DNA of 64,000 nt from Paenibacillus sp. UNC451MF (lineage in GTDB: Bacteria; Bacillota; Bacilli; Paenibacillales; NBRC-103111), in NCBI RefSeq assembly GCF_000686845.1, contig NZ_JMLS01000022.1, positions 62,001-126,000 on the forward strand. The letters are read 5' to 3'. A program made the position numbers and the translations under genes. The notes beneath the pieces are model-generated. The model did not search any database, was not told the origin of the DNA, and was given only the letters and a program-made list of their open reading frames with translations. Shown one piece after another: positions 52,899 to 62,812 of this stretch. Numbering within the stretch: the first letter of the stretch is position 1; the number at the start of each line of letters is the position of its first letter.

Positions 52899-54350
52899 AT
52901 GACATTTAAGGGACGTACGGTTTTGGCATTTATTTTGTTGGCTATGTTCGCCAGCAGCATTATGACGCTTACGATTGTGAACCCGTCTATGTTCGCTTCA
53001 GTCGGTAAGGATGGAGGCGCTTCGGGAACGGCGAAGGCAGGATTGACATCCAAGGACATTAACAAAATATCCACGACGTATCAATTGATTGAGAACAAAT
53101 TTTTATCCGAGGTCGATCATGATAAGGTCGTCAACGGAGCCATTAACGGGATGCTTTCCACATTGGATGATCCTTTTACCGTGTATATGGATCAGAAGGA
53201 AGCAAAACAGTTTGATGAGAGCATCACTTCTTCGTTTCAAGGCATTGGCGCTGAAGTCTCAACAGAAGACGGCAAGGTGACCATCGTGGCACCTATCAAG
53301 GGCTCTCCTGCGGAGAAAGCGGGACTGCATGCGAAGGACGTCATTGTGTCGGTGAATGGCGAGAAGTTGGACGGGCTGACGCTGAATCAGGCTGTTATGA
53401 AAATCCGCGGTCCGAAAGGAACGCAGGCCAAGCTTGAAATTATGCGTCCGGGAACGCAAGAGCCAATCCAAATGATCGTAGTACGTGATGACATTGACGT
53501 CGAAACGGTCTATGCCGAGATGCTTCAAGGAAATATCGGGAAGATTGAAATTCGTCAATTTTCAACGAACACTGCTAAACGCTTTAAGGATGAGCTGCAG
53601 AACCTGGAATCCAAAGGGATGAAGGGATTAATTATCGACGTTCGCAACGATCCAGGCGGCTTGCTGCAGGCTGTTGTTGAGATTGTAGAGCCTTTTGTAG
53701 CTAAAGGAAAGCCGATCGTGAAGATCGAGGATCGTAAAGGCAAACAGGAGGATACTCCATCTCAAGGAACCGGCAAGAATTACCCTGTCTCCGTTCTTAT
53801 GAACAAAGGTAGTGCAAGTGCTTCTGAAATATTGGCAGGCGCTCTTCACGATTCGGCGGGAAGCAAGCTGGTCGGAGAAACCTCTTTCGGTAAAGGCACA
53901 GTACAGGTTCCATTTGAGAAGGAAATGGGCGATGGAAGTAATATTAAAATGACCGTATACAAATGGTTGACTCCAAATGGTACGTGGATCCATAAAAAAG
54001 GAATCACGCCGGACATTCCGGTGGAACAACCAGCCTACTTTAAAGTGGCTCCTTTAACTAAAAAGGCTACTTTAAAGCCTGATACAACAGGTGAGGACGT
54101 TAAGAACCTGCAAGTTATGTTATCTGGAGTAGGAATGAGTCCGGATCGCACAGATGGTTATTTCAGCGAAAAAACGGCTGCAGCCGTAAAAGCGTTCCAG
54201 CGTCTTCATAACCTGCCGGTGACCGGAGAGGTGGACGTTGATACAGCCAATCAGCTGGAGAAAGCTATTCTGAATGAAATCAAAGACCCGAAAAACGATC
54301 TACAGCTTAAAGCTGCTGTTCAACAAATTCAATCGGCTATATCTAAATAA
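52899..54350 (+). CDS. ctpB: C-terminal processing peptidase (CtpA/CtpB, S41)
   Basis: 483 residues, ATG 52899 with GGCGGTG upstream. One N-terminal membrane segment (about 5-28). A PDZ domain lies near 110-190 (GIGAEVSTEDGKVTIVAPIK) and an S41 core near 200-370, with NKGSASASEILAGAL holding the catalytic Ser and GETSFGKGTVQ the Lys. A PG-binding domain is at about 390-470. In B. subtilis, CtpB signals across the spore membranes to activate SigK by cutting SpoIVFA. Position after the ftsEX block matches. A terminator follows. Confidence 0.93.
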   Translation: MTFKGRTVLAFILLAMFASSIMTLTIVNPSMFASVGKDGGASGTAKAGLTSKDINKISTTYQLIENKFLSEVDHDKVVNGAINGMLSTLDDPFTVYMDQKEAKQFDESITSSFQGIGAEVSTEDGKVTIVAPIKGSPAEKAGLHAKDVIVSVNGEKLDGLTLNQAVMKIRGPKGTQAKLEIMRPGTQEPIQMIVVRDDIDVETVYAEMLQGNIGKIEIRQFSTNTAKRFKDELQNLESKGMKGLIIDVRNDPGGLLQAVVEIVEPFVAKGKPIVKIEDRKGKQEDTPSQGTGKNYPVSVLMNKGSASASEILAGALHDSAGSKLVGETSFGKGTVQVPFEKEMGDGSNIKMTVYKWLTPNGTWIHKKGITPDIPVEQPAYFKVAPLTKKATLKPDTTGEDVKNLQVMLSGVGMSPDRTDGYFSEKTAAAVKAFQRLHNLPVTGEVDVDTANQLEKAILNEIKDPKNDLQLKAAVQQIQSAISK

Positions 54351-54403
54351 GGCTGGGTTGTAAAGAGTATAGAAGGAAAACCAGATATAAGCGTCGAATG
54401 GTT

Positions 54404-54440
54404 AAGAAGGTTGGATTCGTCCAGCTTTCTTTTCTTTTTT
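54404..54440 (+). terminator. Intrinsic terminator of ctpB
   Basis: A 12-bp stem AAGAAGGTTGGA/TCCAGCTTTCTT (two wobbles) with a TTCG loop and a T-rich tail. Confidence 0.8.
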
Positions 54441-54503
54441 ATGTGCGAGCCCTCCTGACGTTGGGCGGTAATGCCAAATCCTTGTTTACGAAGGAGAAGC
54501 CTA

Positions 54504-55790
54504 ATGGACTTATTAGCGGATATAGCTTATCAGGGGCTACGAGCCCTGCTGCAATTGCTCATGCATCCGTTCTATTATGTAGGGATTCTATTTATAGTTC
54601 TTCAATATCGAAGGCAAATTCAGCTTGAACGCAAGCTGTTCCACACCAAGCTGCATTCACTGGTATCCGAAACCTGGCGAACTATGCTTTGGGGATGGAT
54701 TGGTGGATTGGCAGCATCCGTTCTAATGGCTGTGGTGGGCGCAACGATTCAGCCAGAGGCGGTTGTGCTGCTGTGGATCCTATCGCTGCTTCTCATCTTA
54801 TTCCGTGTACGCTTTCTTTGCTGGGCTTATGCTGTAGGTGTTATTGGCTTTGTGCAGGTGCTAATATCTTCAATAGATGCATTGGCGAACGCGATGCCGG
54901 CATGGCTGCTTAACCCTATACTGAGTCTCAATCTACCCGCGTTGCTTGCGCTTGTAGCTGTGCTTCATCTGGTAGAGGCATTACTGGTCCGAATGCAAGG
55001 CGCAAGAACAGCGACTCCAATGTTCTACGAAAGCAAACGCGGCAAAATTGTCGGTGGATATCATATGCAGGGTTTTTGGCCGGTCACCTTGTTCTTGCTT
55101 GTACCTCTTCAGGGCGGAAACGTGAATCCTCTGCCTTGGACACCGCTGCTGGGGGGAGATTTATGGAGCGGCGGATGGACCATTGTTGGTTTCCCTGTTA
55201 TGATCGGCTTTGCTGAACTAACGATGTCCCGACTTCCTCAACAGAAGGCTCGTATGAGTGCACGGTTGTTGGCGATATATGCTTGTGTAGTTTTGTTGTT
55301 TGCGATAGCTGCGCATCAATGGCCTGCAATGACTTTGGTAGCCTCCATACTTTGTATTGCGCTGCATGAGGCCTTGCTGTTTTACAGTCGATGGGATGAG
55401 GCAAGGCGCAGTCCAATTTTCGTTCACGATCATCGTGGGTTGAAGGTTCTGGCTGTACTGCCAGGGAGTGCTGCGGCTGAGCTAGACATTGTGCCTGGGG
55501 AAATCATCCACAAGGTTAATGGAGTTGCTATAAGAACTAAAAGCGAGCTGCATCAAGCGATGCAGATGAACTCAGCCTTCTGCAAGCTGGAAGTGCTGAA
55601 TTTAGCCGGAGAGAGTAAGTTCTTGAAGCGGGCTATGTTCTCAGGGGAGCATCATCAATTAGGCATTTTGTTAGCTCCCGATCAAGATGCAATGTATTAT
55701 GCTACCGAGAAGCATACCCATATATTTGCTTATATGCGAAAAAAACTGGTCGGCCTGCTCAGCAAGCCTTCCGGTACTAAACCAATGTAG
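54504..55790 (+). CDS. minJ: Multispanning membrane protein with PDZ domain (MinJ-like)
   Basis: 428 residues from ATG 54504, placed by AAGGAGAAG. Six to eight hydrophobic segments fill about 10-300, then one cytoplasmic PDZ domain near 310-390 (LKVLAVLPGSAAAELDIVPG, KVNGVAI). This topology and its place between ctpB and uvrB match MinJ (YvjD, SwrAB) of B. subtilis, which links DivIVA to MinD at the poles and also affects swarming. Sequence conservation of MinJ is low, so the name is mainly by architecture and synteny. swrA, which precedes minJ in B. subtilis, is not present. Confidence 0.82.
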   Translation: MDLLADIAYQGLRALLQLLMHPFYYVGILFIVLQYRRQIQLERKLFHTKLHSLVSETWRTMLWGWIGGLAASVLMAVVGATIQPEAVVLLWILSLLLILFRVRFLCWAYAVGVIGFVQVLISSIDALANAMPAWLLNPILSLNLPALLALVAVLHLVEALLVRMQGARTATPMFYESKRGKIVGGYHMQGFWPVTLFLLVPLQGGNVNPLPWTPLLGGDLWSGGWTIVGFPVMIGFAELTMSRLPQQKARMSARLLAIYACVVLLFAIAAHQWPAMTLVASILCIALHEALLFYSRWDEARRSPIFVHDHRGLKVLAVLPGSAAAELDIVPGEIIHKVNGVAIRTKSELHQAMQMNSAFCKLEVLNLAGESKFLKRAMFSGEHHQLGILLAPDQDAMYYATEKHTHIFAYMRKKLVGLLSKPSGTKPM

Positions 55791-55800
55791 AGCTAATAAT

Positions 55801-55843
55801 CAAAAAAATAAAAGCTGCCGGAGTGATCTCCGACAGCTTTTTT
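55801..55843. terminator. Bidirectional terminator between minJ and motB
   Basis: Stem 55811-55823 with 55828-55840 (one mismatch) and a TGAT loop. A T tract lies to the right and an A tract to the left, so it serves both converging genes. Confidence 0.9.
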
Positions 55844-55866
55844 CTTAAACAATTTTGAGAGTGTGA

Positions 55867-56634
55867 TTAGTTCTTTTCTCTGAGAACAACAATTTCAACC
55901 CGACGGTTTTTGGAGCGATTCTCCACAGTGTCGTTCTCAGCGACAGGACGTGTGTCCGCATATCCGGTAGAAATGAATTTTTTAGGATCCAATCCATCGT
56001 TGTATACAAAATAACGAAGTACGGATAAGGAACGTTCGTTGGAGAGTCCCCAGTTATCCTTGTACAGCGAACCGGTCGCCAATGGCAGGTTGTCCGTATG
56101 CCCCTCAATGCTGATCGTTGTATCCTGTAAAGTAGGGAACAAGCTGGCTAACTGATTCAGAATTGGATAAGCATCTTTCTTAAGCTCAGCCTTTCCAAGA
56201 TCAAATAGGAACAAATCGTTCAAAGTAACTGCGACCCCTCTAGGAGTATTGGCAGCAAAGACCTGGGCTTGCAGGTTGTTTTGTTGAATATACTGCTGTA
56301 TTTTTTCGAGCAGGTTCTCCAACTGTTTTTCGCGCTCTTCTCTTTCTTCGCGTTCCTTTTTATCTTTCTCGTTACTCTCGGTTTTCTCGCCTTCCTGTGC
56401 TTTAGCAGTACTTACGCGGCCAAGAACACCTTCGCCTTGCGGCATAACAGTATCGGACTTTTTGAATTCAAAGCTGAGCGCAGAGGCCAGCACGGAATAC
56501 TTTTCATTGTCGATTTTACTCATGGCATACATGATGATAAAGAAAACTAAAAGAAGTGTGATCAAGTCAGAATAAGTAATGAGCCAGCGCTCATGATTCT
56601 CATGCGCTGCGTGTTTTTTATTTCTCCTCGCCAC
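55867..56634 (-). CDS. motB: Flagellar motor stator protein MotB
   Basis: 255 residues from GTG 56634, which follows AAGGTGAT. This gives MARRNKKHAAHENHERW, like known MotB starts; GTG 56643 would add three residues. One membrane helix (about 20-40) has the proton-binding Asp in WLITYSDLITLLLVFF. Residues 75-105 are a charged linker. The OmpA-like peptidoglycan-binding domain is at about 125-250 (ISIEGHTDNLPLATGSLYKD, LSNERSLSVLRYF). It anchors the stator to the wall. It overlaps motA by 17 nt. Confidence 0.95.
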   Translation of the reverse strand: MARRNKKHAAHENHERWLITYSDLITLLLVFFIIMYAMSKIDNEKYSVLASALSFEFKKSDTVMPQGEGVLGRVSTAKAQEGEKTESNEKDKKEREEREEREKQLENLLEKIQQYIQQNNLQAQVFAANTPRGVAVTLNDLFLFDLGKAELKKDAYPILNQLASLFPTLQDTTISIEGHTDNLPLATGSLYKDNWGLSNERSLSVLRYFVYNDGLDPKKFISTGYADTRPVAENDTVENRSKNRRVEIVVLREKN

Positions 56635-57409
56635 CAGTATCACCTTCGCCTTCCGGTTTCTTCTGCTCTTGGTGTAGGAACGATTTTAATTTTTTCTTGA
56701 TCAATTGTGGATTTTCACCGGCTTGCAGCGCCAGAATTCCTTCCAGCATAAGTTCCATTTCGGAAATTTGCTCTTTACTGCGGACTTTGATTTTTTGGGC
56801 CAGCGGCATATAGATAACGTTTGCGGATGCTACACCATACAGGGTAGCCGCGAAAGCAACCGCGATAGCAGGTCCTAACGTGCTTGGCTCAGACAGGTTA
56901 CCCAATACGTGGATTAGGCCCATTACCGTACCAATGATCCCCATGGTTGGCGCAAAACCGCCGGCGGATTCAAAAATTTTGGCCCAGCCTTCGTGATGAT
57001 GTTCCAAAGCATCCATTTCGAGCTCTAAAATCTGTCTCGTTAATTCAGGATCGGTACCGTCAACGACCATCATCAGACCATCGCGCAAAAAGTCGTTGGA
57101 ATGCTCTTGAGCACGTTGCTCTAAAGCGAGCACGCCTTCTCGTCTGGCAACGGTAGCCATATCGACAAGCTCGTCAATAATAGCGCCTGGATCACGCTTT
57201 GTTTCTTTAAAAGCCATTTTCAGCGCTTTTGGTGTTTCCTTTAACGTAGACATTGGAAAGCTTACTACAACCGCTCCAATGGTTCCGCCGAAAACGATCA
57301 GCATGGCACTGGGGACTATCAAAGCGGAAATGTGTCCGCCATCCCACATATATCCGCCGATTAGGGCACCCACGCCGAATACAATACCTATAATTGTTGT
57401 CAAATCCAT
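56618..57409 (-). CDS. motA: Flagellar motor stator protein MotA
   Basis: 263 residues on the minus strand, ATG 57409 behind AGGGGTGG. Four membrane helices near 3-22, 32-52, 145-170 and 180-205. The cytoplasmic loop (about 55-145) contains the charged residues that contact FliG, and PTMGIIGTVMGLIHVLGNL is the family signature. It forms the proton channel with MotB. The C-terminal tail is acidic (EGEGDTGGEEK). A weak SigA-type promoter may exist upstream, but no SigD box is seen. Confidence 0.96.
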   Translation of the reverse strand: MDLTTIIGIVFGVGALIGGYMWDGGHISALIVPSAMLIVFGGTIGAVVVSFPMSTLKETPKALKMAFKETKRDPGAIIDELVDMATVARREGVLALEQRAQEHSNDFLRDGLMMVVDGTDPELTRQILELEMDALEHHHEGWAKIFESAGGFAPTMGIIGTVMGLIHVLGNLSEPSTLGPAIAVAFAATLYGVASANVIYMPLAQKIKVRSKEQISEMELMLEGILALQAGENPQLIKKKLKSFLHQEQKKPEGEGDTGGEEK

Positions 57410-57509
57410 TTTCGTACCACCCCTAGTTCGAGTAAATGAGAATACTTTTTGTTTTTAAAATCCGTTCCTCTGGCTGAGGCCGCAACGTATAAGTGGAAGA
57501 CTTATGCGT

Positions 57510-57557
57510 TTGCAACATAAGCTGAAAAAAGGTATAATATATGGGAACAAATATTCC
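57510..57557 (+). promoter_or_regulatory. uvrB promoter with LexA-like box
   Basis: TTGCAA (57510-57515), 17 nt and TATAAT (57533-57538) form a good SigA promoter. The near-palindrome GGAACAAATATTCC at 57544-57557 resembles Gram-positive SOS boxes (CGAAC, 4 nt, GTTCG) and sits at the predicted start of transcription. Confidence 0.65.
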
Positions 57558-57672
57558 TATAGAGGAAAAAGTCGAACGGAGTCAACCTGCGTCGATGAGG
57601 CGCATAGTATTTATCGGAAACATCCGAGCAAAAGTTTATAGAAAATGATCTTTTTCAATGGGCGGTGACGAA

Positions 57673-59670
57673 ATGAACGAAGTAATGATGAGTGATAAGC
57701 GTTTTGAGCTGGTGTCCGAATTTTCTCCCCAAGGGGATCAGCCGAAGGCTATAGAGAAGCTTTTAGAGAGCATCCGTGCAGGGAATAAGCATCAGACGCT
57801 GCTTGGTGCGACGGGTACAGGGAAGACATTTACCGCAGCTCAAGTGATCGCACAGTTGAATCGCCCTACACTTTTGATAGCTCATAATAAGACCTTGGCT
57901 GCGCAGCTTTGCAGTGAGTTGAAGGAGTTTTTTCCAAACAACGCGGTGGAATATTTCGTCAGTTATTACGACTATTATCAGCCAGAGGCCTACATTCCTT
58001 CGTCCGATACGTTTATTGAAAAAGATTCGAGCATAAATGATGAGATTGATAAGCTTCGTCACTCCGCTACCAGCTCGTTGTTTGAGCGTCGAGACGTCAT
58101 TATCGTAGCGAGTGTGTCTTGTATTTATGGTTTGGGTTCTCCGATGGAGTACCGCAATCTGGTGATGTCGTTGAGAGTTGGAATGGAGCGCTCTCGCAAT
58201 GAAATATTACATCGGCTGATTGATATCCAATACCAGCGCAACGATATGAACTTTGTACGGGGAACATTCCGCGTGCGGGGAGATGTCGTTGAAATATTCC
58301 CGGCTTCACATAGCGAACATGCAGTTCGTGTGGAGCTCTTCGGTGATGAAATCGAACGGATTACCGAGATTGATGTCTTAACGGGTGAAATTCTGGGCGA
58401 AAGGGATCATATAGCCATATTCCCAGCGTCTCACTTCGTAACCCATGAGGATACGATGAAAAGAGCTCTGGTGGACATTGAGCGTGAGCTTGAGGAACGG
58501 CTGGAGGAGCTTCGCGGAAAGGGCAAGCTTCTGGAGGCGCAACGTCTGGAGCAGCGGACTCGCTACGATATCGAAATGATGCAGGAGATGGGTTTCTGCT
58601 CCGGTATCGAGAACTACTCAGGGCCGTTGACATTCCGTGAGCGCGGGGCAACACCTTACACTTTGTTTGACTATTTCCCGGACGATATGCTGATTGTTGT
58701 GGATGAGTCGCATGTATCTCTTCCGCAAATCCGAGGAATGTATAACGGGGATAGAGCGCGTAAGGAAGTCCTTGTAGATCATGGGTTCCGTCTTCCTTCT
58801 GCGATGGATAACCGGCCGCTACGATTTGAGGAGTTTGAGAAGAAGGTGACACAGGCACTGTATATTTCAGCAACTCCAGGACCGTATGAATTGGAGCACT
58901 GCCCGGACATGGTGGAACAAATCATTCGTCCGACTGGCTTGATAGATCCTGAGATCGAGGTTCGTCCTACCAAAGGGCAAATCGACGACCTACTCGGAGA
59001 GATACAGGACCGGATTCGTAAGGATGAAAGGGTGCTCGTTACCACACTAACCAAGAAGATGGCCGAGGATTTAACGGATTACTTTAAGGAAATCGGCATC
59101 AAGGTGCGTTATTTGCACTCCGATATTAAGACGTTAGAGCGGATGCAAATACTGCGTGAGCTGCGACTCGGCGTATTCCATGTGCTCGTAGGCATCAACC
59201 TGCTGAGAGAAGGCCTTGACCTTCCCGAAGTATCGCTGGTAGCGATTCTTGATGCAGATAAGGAAGGCTTCCTCCGTGCGGAGCGTTCTTTGATTCAGAC
59301 TATCGGACGGGCGGCAAGGAATTCCAACGGCCGAGTTATTATGTATGGCGATAAGATCACGGACTCTATGGACAAAGCGATACGCGAGACGGGTCGCCGG
59401 CGTGAAATCCAAATGGCATATAATGAAAAGCATGGGATTACCCCACAGACGATACAGAAGAAAATACGCGACGTTATTGAGGCAGTTAAGGTTGCGGAAA
59501 CGAAGGCGGATTATTTAACCGACGTGAAGCAGGCGAAAATGTCGAAGAAAGATCGGATGTCGCTAATCGATCGTCTGGAGCAGGAAATGAAGGAAGCGGC
59601 CAAAAACTTGCAATTTGAACGTGCCGCTGAGCTTCGTGATGCCGTCATGGAGTTAAAGGCGGAGCTTTAA
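57673..59670 (+). CDS. uvrB: Excinuclease ABC subunit B
   Basis: 665 residues from ATG 57673, 5-6 nt after GGCGGTGA; ATG 57658 would put five more residues before it. [15 protein letters not shown] is Walker A near residue 40. [20 protein letters not shown] is the damage-probing beta hairpin near residue 90. A helicase C-terminal domain follows ([14 protein letters not shown]), then a UVR domain near 625-660 for UvrC contact. It loads at DNA damage after UvrA. The upstream LexA-like box suggests SOS control. Confidence 0.97.
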   Translation: MNEVMMSDKRFELVSEFSPQGDQPKAIEKLLESIRAGNKHQTLLGATGTGKTFTAAQVIAQLNRPTLLIAHNKTLAAQLCSELKEFFPNNAVEYFVSYYDYYQPEAYIPSSDTFIEKDSSINDEIDKLRHSATSSLFERRDVIIVASVSCIYGLGSPMEYRNLVMSLRVGMERSRNEILHRLIDIQYQRNDMNFVRGTFRVRGDVVEIFPASHSEHAVRVELFGDEIERITEIDVLTGEILGERDHIAIFPASHFVTHEDTMKRALVDIERELEERLEELRGKGKLLEAQRLEQRTRYDIEMMQEMGFCSGIENYSGPLTFRERGATPYTLFDYFPDDMLIVVDESHVSLPQIRGMYNGDRARKEVLVDHGFRLPSAMDNRPLRFEEFEKKVTQALYISATPGPYELEHCPDMVEQIIRPTGLIDPEIEVRPTKGQIDDLLGEIQDRIRKDERVLVTTLTKKMAEDLTDYFKEIGIKVRYLHSDIKTLERMQILRELRLGVFHVLVGINLLREGLDLPEVSLVAILDADKEGFLRAERSLIQTIGRAARNSNGRVIMYGDKITDSMDKAIRETGRRREIQMAYNEKHGITPQTIQKKIRDVIEAVKVAETKADYLTDVKQAKMSKKDRMSLIDRLEQEMKEAAKNLQFERAAELRDAVMELKAEL

Positions 59671-59831
59671 TGGGTATAATGTTGAAATAGATAGCTATAT
59701 TTTGCTACAAATACTTGAATATAAAGCAAATATATACCAGCAATTCGGATATGGCGGGATCTCCATCAAGTGAGTACGGAAATTACATTTGCTGTCAGCT
59801 CCGTTGAAATATGAAGGATGGTGGAACGTAA

Positions 59832-62714
59832 GTGGCCAGAGACAATATAGTAATCAAGGGTGCAAGAGCCCACAATTTGAAAAATATTGATGTAACGATT
59901 CCACGCGACCAGTTTGTCGTATTGACCGGGCTTAGCGGCTCCGGTAAGTCGTCATTGGCGTTCGATACGATTTATGCGGAGGGCCAGCGCAGATATGTAG
60001 AGTCCTTATCTGCATACGCGCGGCAGTTCCTCGGACAAATGGATAAGCCTGACGTTGATTCTATTGAAGGATTATCTCCGGCCATATCTATCGATCAAAA
60101 AACGACCAGCCGTAACCCTCGTTCAACCGTAGGGACGGTGACGGAAATATACGATTATCTGCGATTGTTATTCGCACGGATCGGTCGTCCCCATTGCCCG
60201 GATCATAAAATCGAGATTACATCGCAAACCGTAGAACAAATGGTAGACCGGATTATGGAATACCCGGAGAGAACCCGTCTGCAAATTCTGGCTCCGATTA
60301 TTTCCGGACGTAAAGGAGAGCATACCAAGCTGCTGGCGGATATCCAGAAGCAGGGCTTTGTGCGCGTCCGTGTTAACGGAGAAGTCATGGACATATCGGA
60401 TAAAATCGAGCTGGATAAAAACAAAAAGTCCAGCATTGAAGTCGTTGTGGACCGTATCGTTGTAAAAGCCGACGTTCAGGCCCGTTTGGCAGACTCATTG
60501 GAGACTGCGCTGAAGCTAGCTAACGGTCGGGTTATCGTAGATGTATTGGAGCAAGAAGAGCTCCTGTTCAGCCAAAATCTGGCTTGTCCCGAATGCGGCT
60601 TCAGTATGGAAGAGCTGGCTCCAAGGATGTTCTCCTTCAACAGTCCGTTCGGCGCATGCCCTGATTGTGACGGTTTAGGCAGTAAAATGATTGTAGACCC
60701 TGACCTATTAGTACCTAATCCTAAATTGACGATCGAGGAAGGCGCCTTCGAAGCTTGGGCGGGGAGCACCTCGAACTATTACCCTCAATTTCTAGCAGCA
60801 GTTTGCGATCATTACAACATTCCTAGGAATGTGCCTGTAGGTGATCTTACGGCGGAGCAAATGAAGAAACTGCTCCATGGTACAGGCGGAGAGAAGGTTC
60901 GCTTCCGCTTTGAAAACGATATGGGCCATAAGAAAGAGGCTATGGTCGCTTTTGAGGGGATTATTCCAAACCTGGAGCGCCGCTATCGTGATACGTTCTC
61001 GGAAGGAATACGGGAGCATATTGAGACTTATATGAGCTCCAAGCCATGCGGTAAATGTAAAGGTCAGAGATTAAAACCAGAGACATTGGCCGTTACGATT
61101 AACGGTAAAAATATTGCTCACGTTACTTCCTTATCCATAGGAGACTCGCAAGAGTGGTTCGAATCTTTGAACTTAAATGATAGAGAGCTTCAGATCGCTC
61201 ATCTAATATTAAAAGAAATTAATGCGCGGCTGGGCTTCCTAGTCAATGTAGGGCTGGACTATTTGACCATGCACCGTGCGGCAGGAACACTTTCAGGCGG
61301 GGAAGCGCAGCGGATTCGGCTAGCTACACAAATTGGCTCTAGCTTGATGGGTGTACTATACATTCTTGACGAGCCTAGTATTGGCCTTCATCAGCGGGAT
61401 AACGATCGGTTAATCAAGACGCTCGAGCATATGCGTGATCTGGGCAATACATTGATCGTCGTTGAGCATGACGAAGATACGATGATGGCCGCCGATTATA
61501 TTATTGATATTGGACCGGGTGCGGGCATTCACGGAGGCAATGTAGTGTCCCAGGGAACGCCTAAGGAGATTATGGCCGATCCGGAATCGTTAACAGGCCA
61601 GTACTTAAGCGGAAAGAAATTTATTCCTGTCGGGGCAGAGCGGCGTAAACCTAATGGCAAATGGCTCGAAATCAAGGGAGCTAAGGAAAATAACTTGCGC
61701 AATGTCAGCGTAAAGATCCCTTTGGGTGTATTTACATGCGTCACTGGCGTATCCGGTTCTGGCAAGAGCACGCTCATTAATGAGCTGCTGTATAAAACAT
61801 TAGCTAAGGAATTGAACGGGGCTAAGGTACGCCCTGGTGAGTATCGCGAGTTCGTTGGGTTAGAACATATCGATAAAGTGATCGACATTGACCAGTCTCC
61901 AATCGGTCGTACCCCGCGCTCCAATCCAGCCACATACACGGGTGTTTTTGATGATATCCGTGATGTGTATTCGGCGACGAATGAAGCAAAGGTGCGCGGC
62001 TATAAGAAAGGCCGGTTTAGCTTTAACGTCAAGGGCGGCCGCTGTGAGGCTTGTCGCGGTGACGGCATTATCAAGATTGAGATGCATTTCTTGCCTGATG
62101 TGTATGTGCCTTGTGAAGTATGTAAGGGAAAACGATATAACCGGGAGACGCTTGAGGTCCAGTACAAAGGGAAGAACATTTCGGAAGTGCTGGATATGAC
62201 CTTAGAGGATGCGTGCGAATTTTTTAAAAACATTCCTCGTATTCATCGTAAGCTGCAAACGTTGTTGGATGTCGGCTTAGGCTATATGAATTTGGGCCAA
62301 CCGGCGACTACACTATCCGGAGGCGAGGCGCAGCGTGTGAAGCTGGCAGCCGAGCTGTATCGTAGAAGCACGGGTAAGACGATTTATATATTGGATGAAC
62401 CGACGACGGGGCTTCATATCCACGATATCGACCGGCTGTTGAAGGTGCTGCATCGCTTGGTAGAGAGCGGTGAAACTGTTCTTGTCATTGAGCATAACCT
62501 GGACGTCATTAAAACCGCTGACTACATGATTGATCTAGGTCCTGAGGGTGGAAGCAAAGGCGGTACAATCGTTGCGACAGGCACACCTGAGGATGTCGTA
62601 AAGGTGGATGGCTCTTACACCGGACGTTATTTGAAGCCCATCCTCGAGAGAGATAAGGCAAGGTCGGAGGATTACGCGCAGCGGGCGAAGCAGATAGAAG
62701 ACGCAGTGGTATAA
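59832..62714 (+). CDS. uvrA: Excinuclease ABC subunit A
   Basis: 960 residues, GTG 59832 behind GGTGGAACG. It is a tandem ABC ATPase that recognises DNA damage. Walker A motifs [12 protein letters not shown] near residue 31 and [14 protein letters not shown] near 640; signatures [12 protein letters not shown] and [12 protein letters not shown]. Zinc sites are CPECGFSME with CPDCDGLG and, in the second half, CEACRGDG with CEVCKGKRY. It is 161 nt after uvrB; that gap holds no clear terminator, so co-transcription is likely. Confidence 0.98.
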   Translation: MARDNIVIKGARAHNLKNIDVTIPRDQFVVLTGLSGSGKSSLAFDTIYAEGQRRYVESLSAYARQFLGQMDKPDVDSIEGLSPAISIDQKTTSRNPRSTVGTVTEIYDYLRLLFARIGRPHCPDHKIEITSQTVEQMVDRIMEYPERTRLQILAPIISGRKGEHTKLLADIQKQGFVRVRVNGEVMDISDKIELDKNKKSSIEVVVDRIVVKADVQARLADSLETALKLANGRVIVDVLEQEELLFSQNLACPECGFSMEELAPRMFSFNSPFGACPDCDGLGSKMIVDPDLLVPNPKLTIEEGAFEAWAGSTSNYYPQFLAAVCDHYNIPRNVPVGDLTAEQMKKLLHGTGGEKVRFRFENDMGHKKEAMVAFEGIIPNLERRYRDTFSEGIREHIETYMSSKPCGKCKGQRLKPETLAVTINGKNIAHVTSLSIGDSQEWFESLNLNDRELQIAHLILKEINARLGFLVNVGLDYLTMHRAAGTLSGGEAQRIRLATQIGSSLMGVLYILDEPSIGLHQRDNDRLIKTLEHMRDLGNTLIVVEHDEDTMMAADYIIDIGPGAGIHGGNVVSQGTPKEIMADPESLTGQYLSGKKFIPVGAERRKPNGKWLEIKGAKENNLRNVSVKIPLGVFTCVTGVSGSGKSTLINELLYKTLAKELNGAKVRPGEYREFVGLEHIDKVIDIDQSPIGRTPRSNPATYTGVFDDIRDVYSATNEAKVRGYKKGRFSFNVKGGRCEACRGDGIIKIEMHFLPDVYVPCEVCKGKRYNRETLEVQYKGKNISEVLDMTLEDACEFFKNIPRIHRKLQTLLDVGLGYMNLGQPATTLSGGEAQRVKLAAELYRRSTGKTIYILDEPTTGLHIHDIDRLLKVLHRLVESGETVLVIEHNLDVIKTADYMIDLGPEGGSKGGTIVATGTPEDVVKVDGSYTGRYLKPILERDKARSEDYAQRAKQIEDAVV

Positions 62715-62721
62715 GTAGCAG

Positions 62722-62756
62722 ATCGCTCAGACTTAATAGGTTTGGGCGATTTTTTT
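62722..62756 (+). terminator. Intrinsic terminator of uvrA
   Basis: An 11-bp stem (62722-62732 with 62740-62750, two wobbles), a 7-nt loop and six T residues. Confidence 0.88.
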
Positions 62757-62762
62757 CAATAT

Positions 62763-62800
62763 AAAAAGCTTGGTCCCCCAAAGAGGAGAACCAAGCTTTT
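62763..62800 (-). terminator. Terminator of the nitrite/sulfite reductase gene
   Basis: AAAAGCTTGGT and ACCAAGCTTTT form an 11-bp perfect stem; read on the minus strand it ends in TTTTTATATT. Confidence 0.82.
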
Positions 62801-62812
62801 ATCGTATAACAA

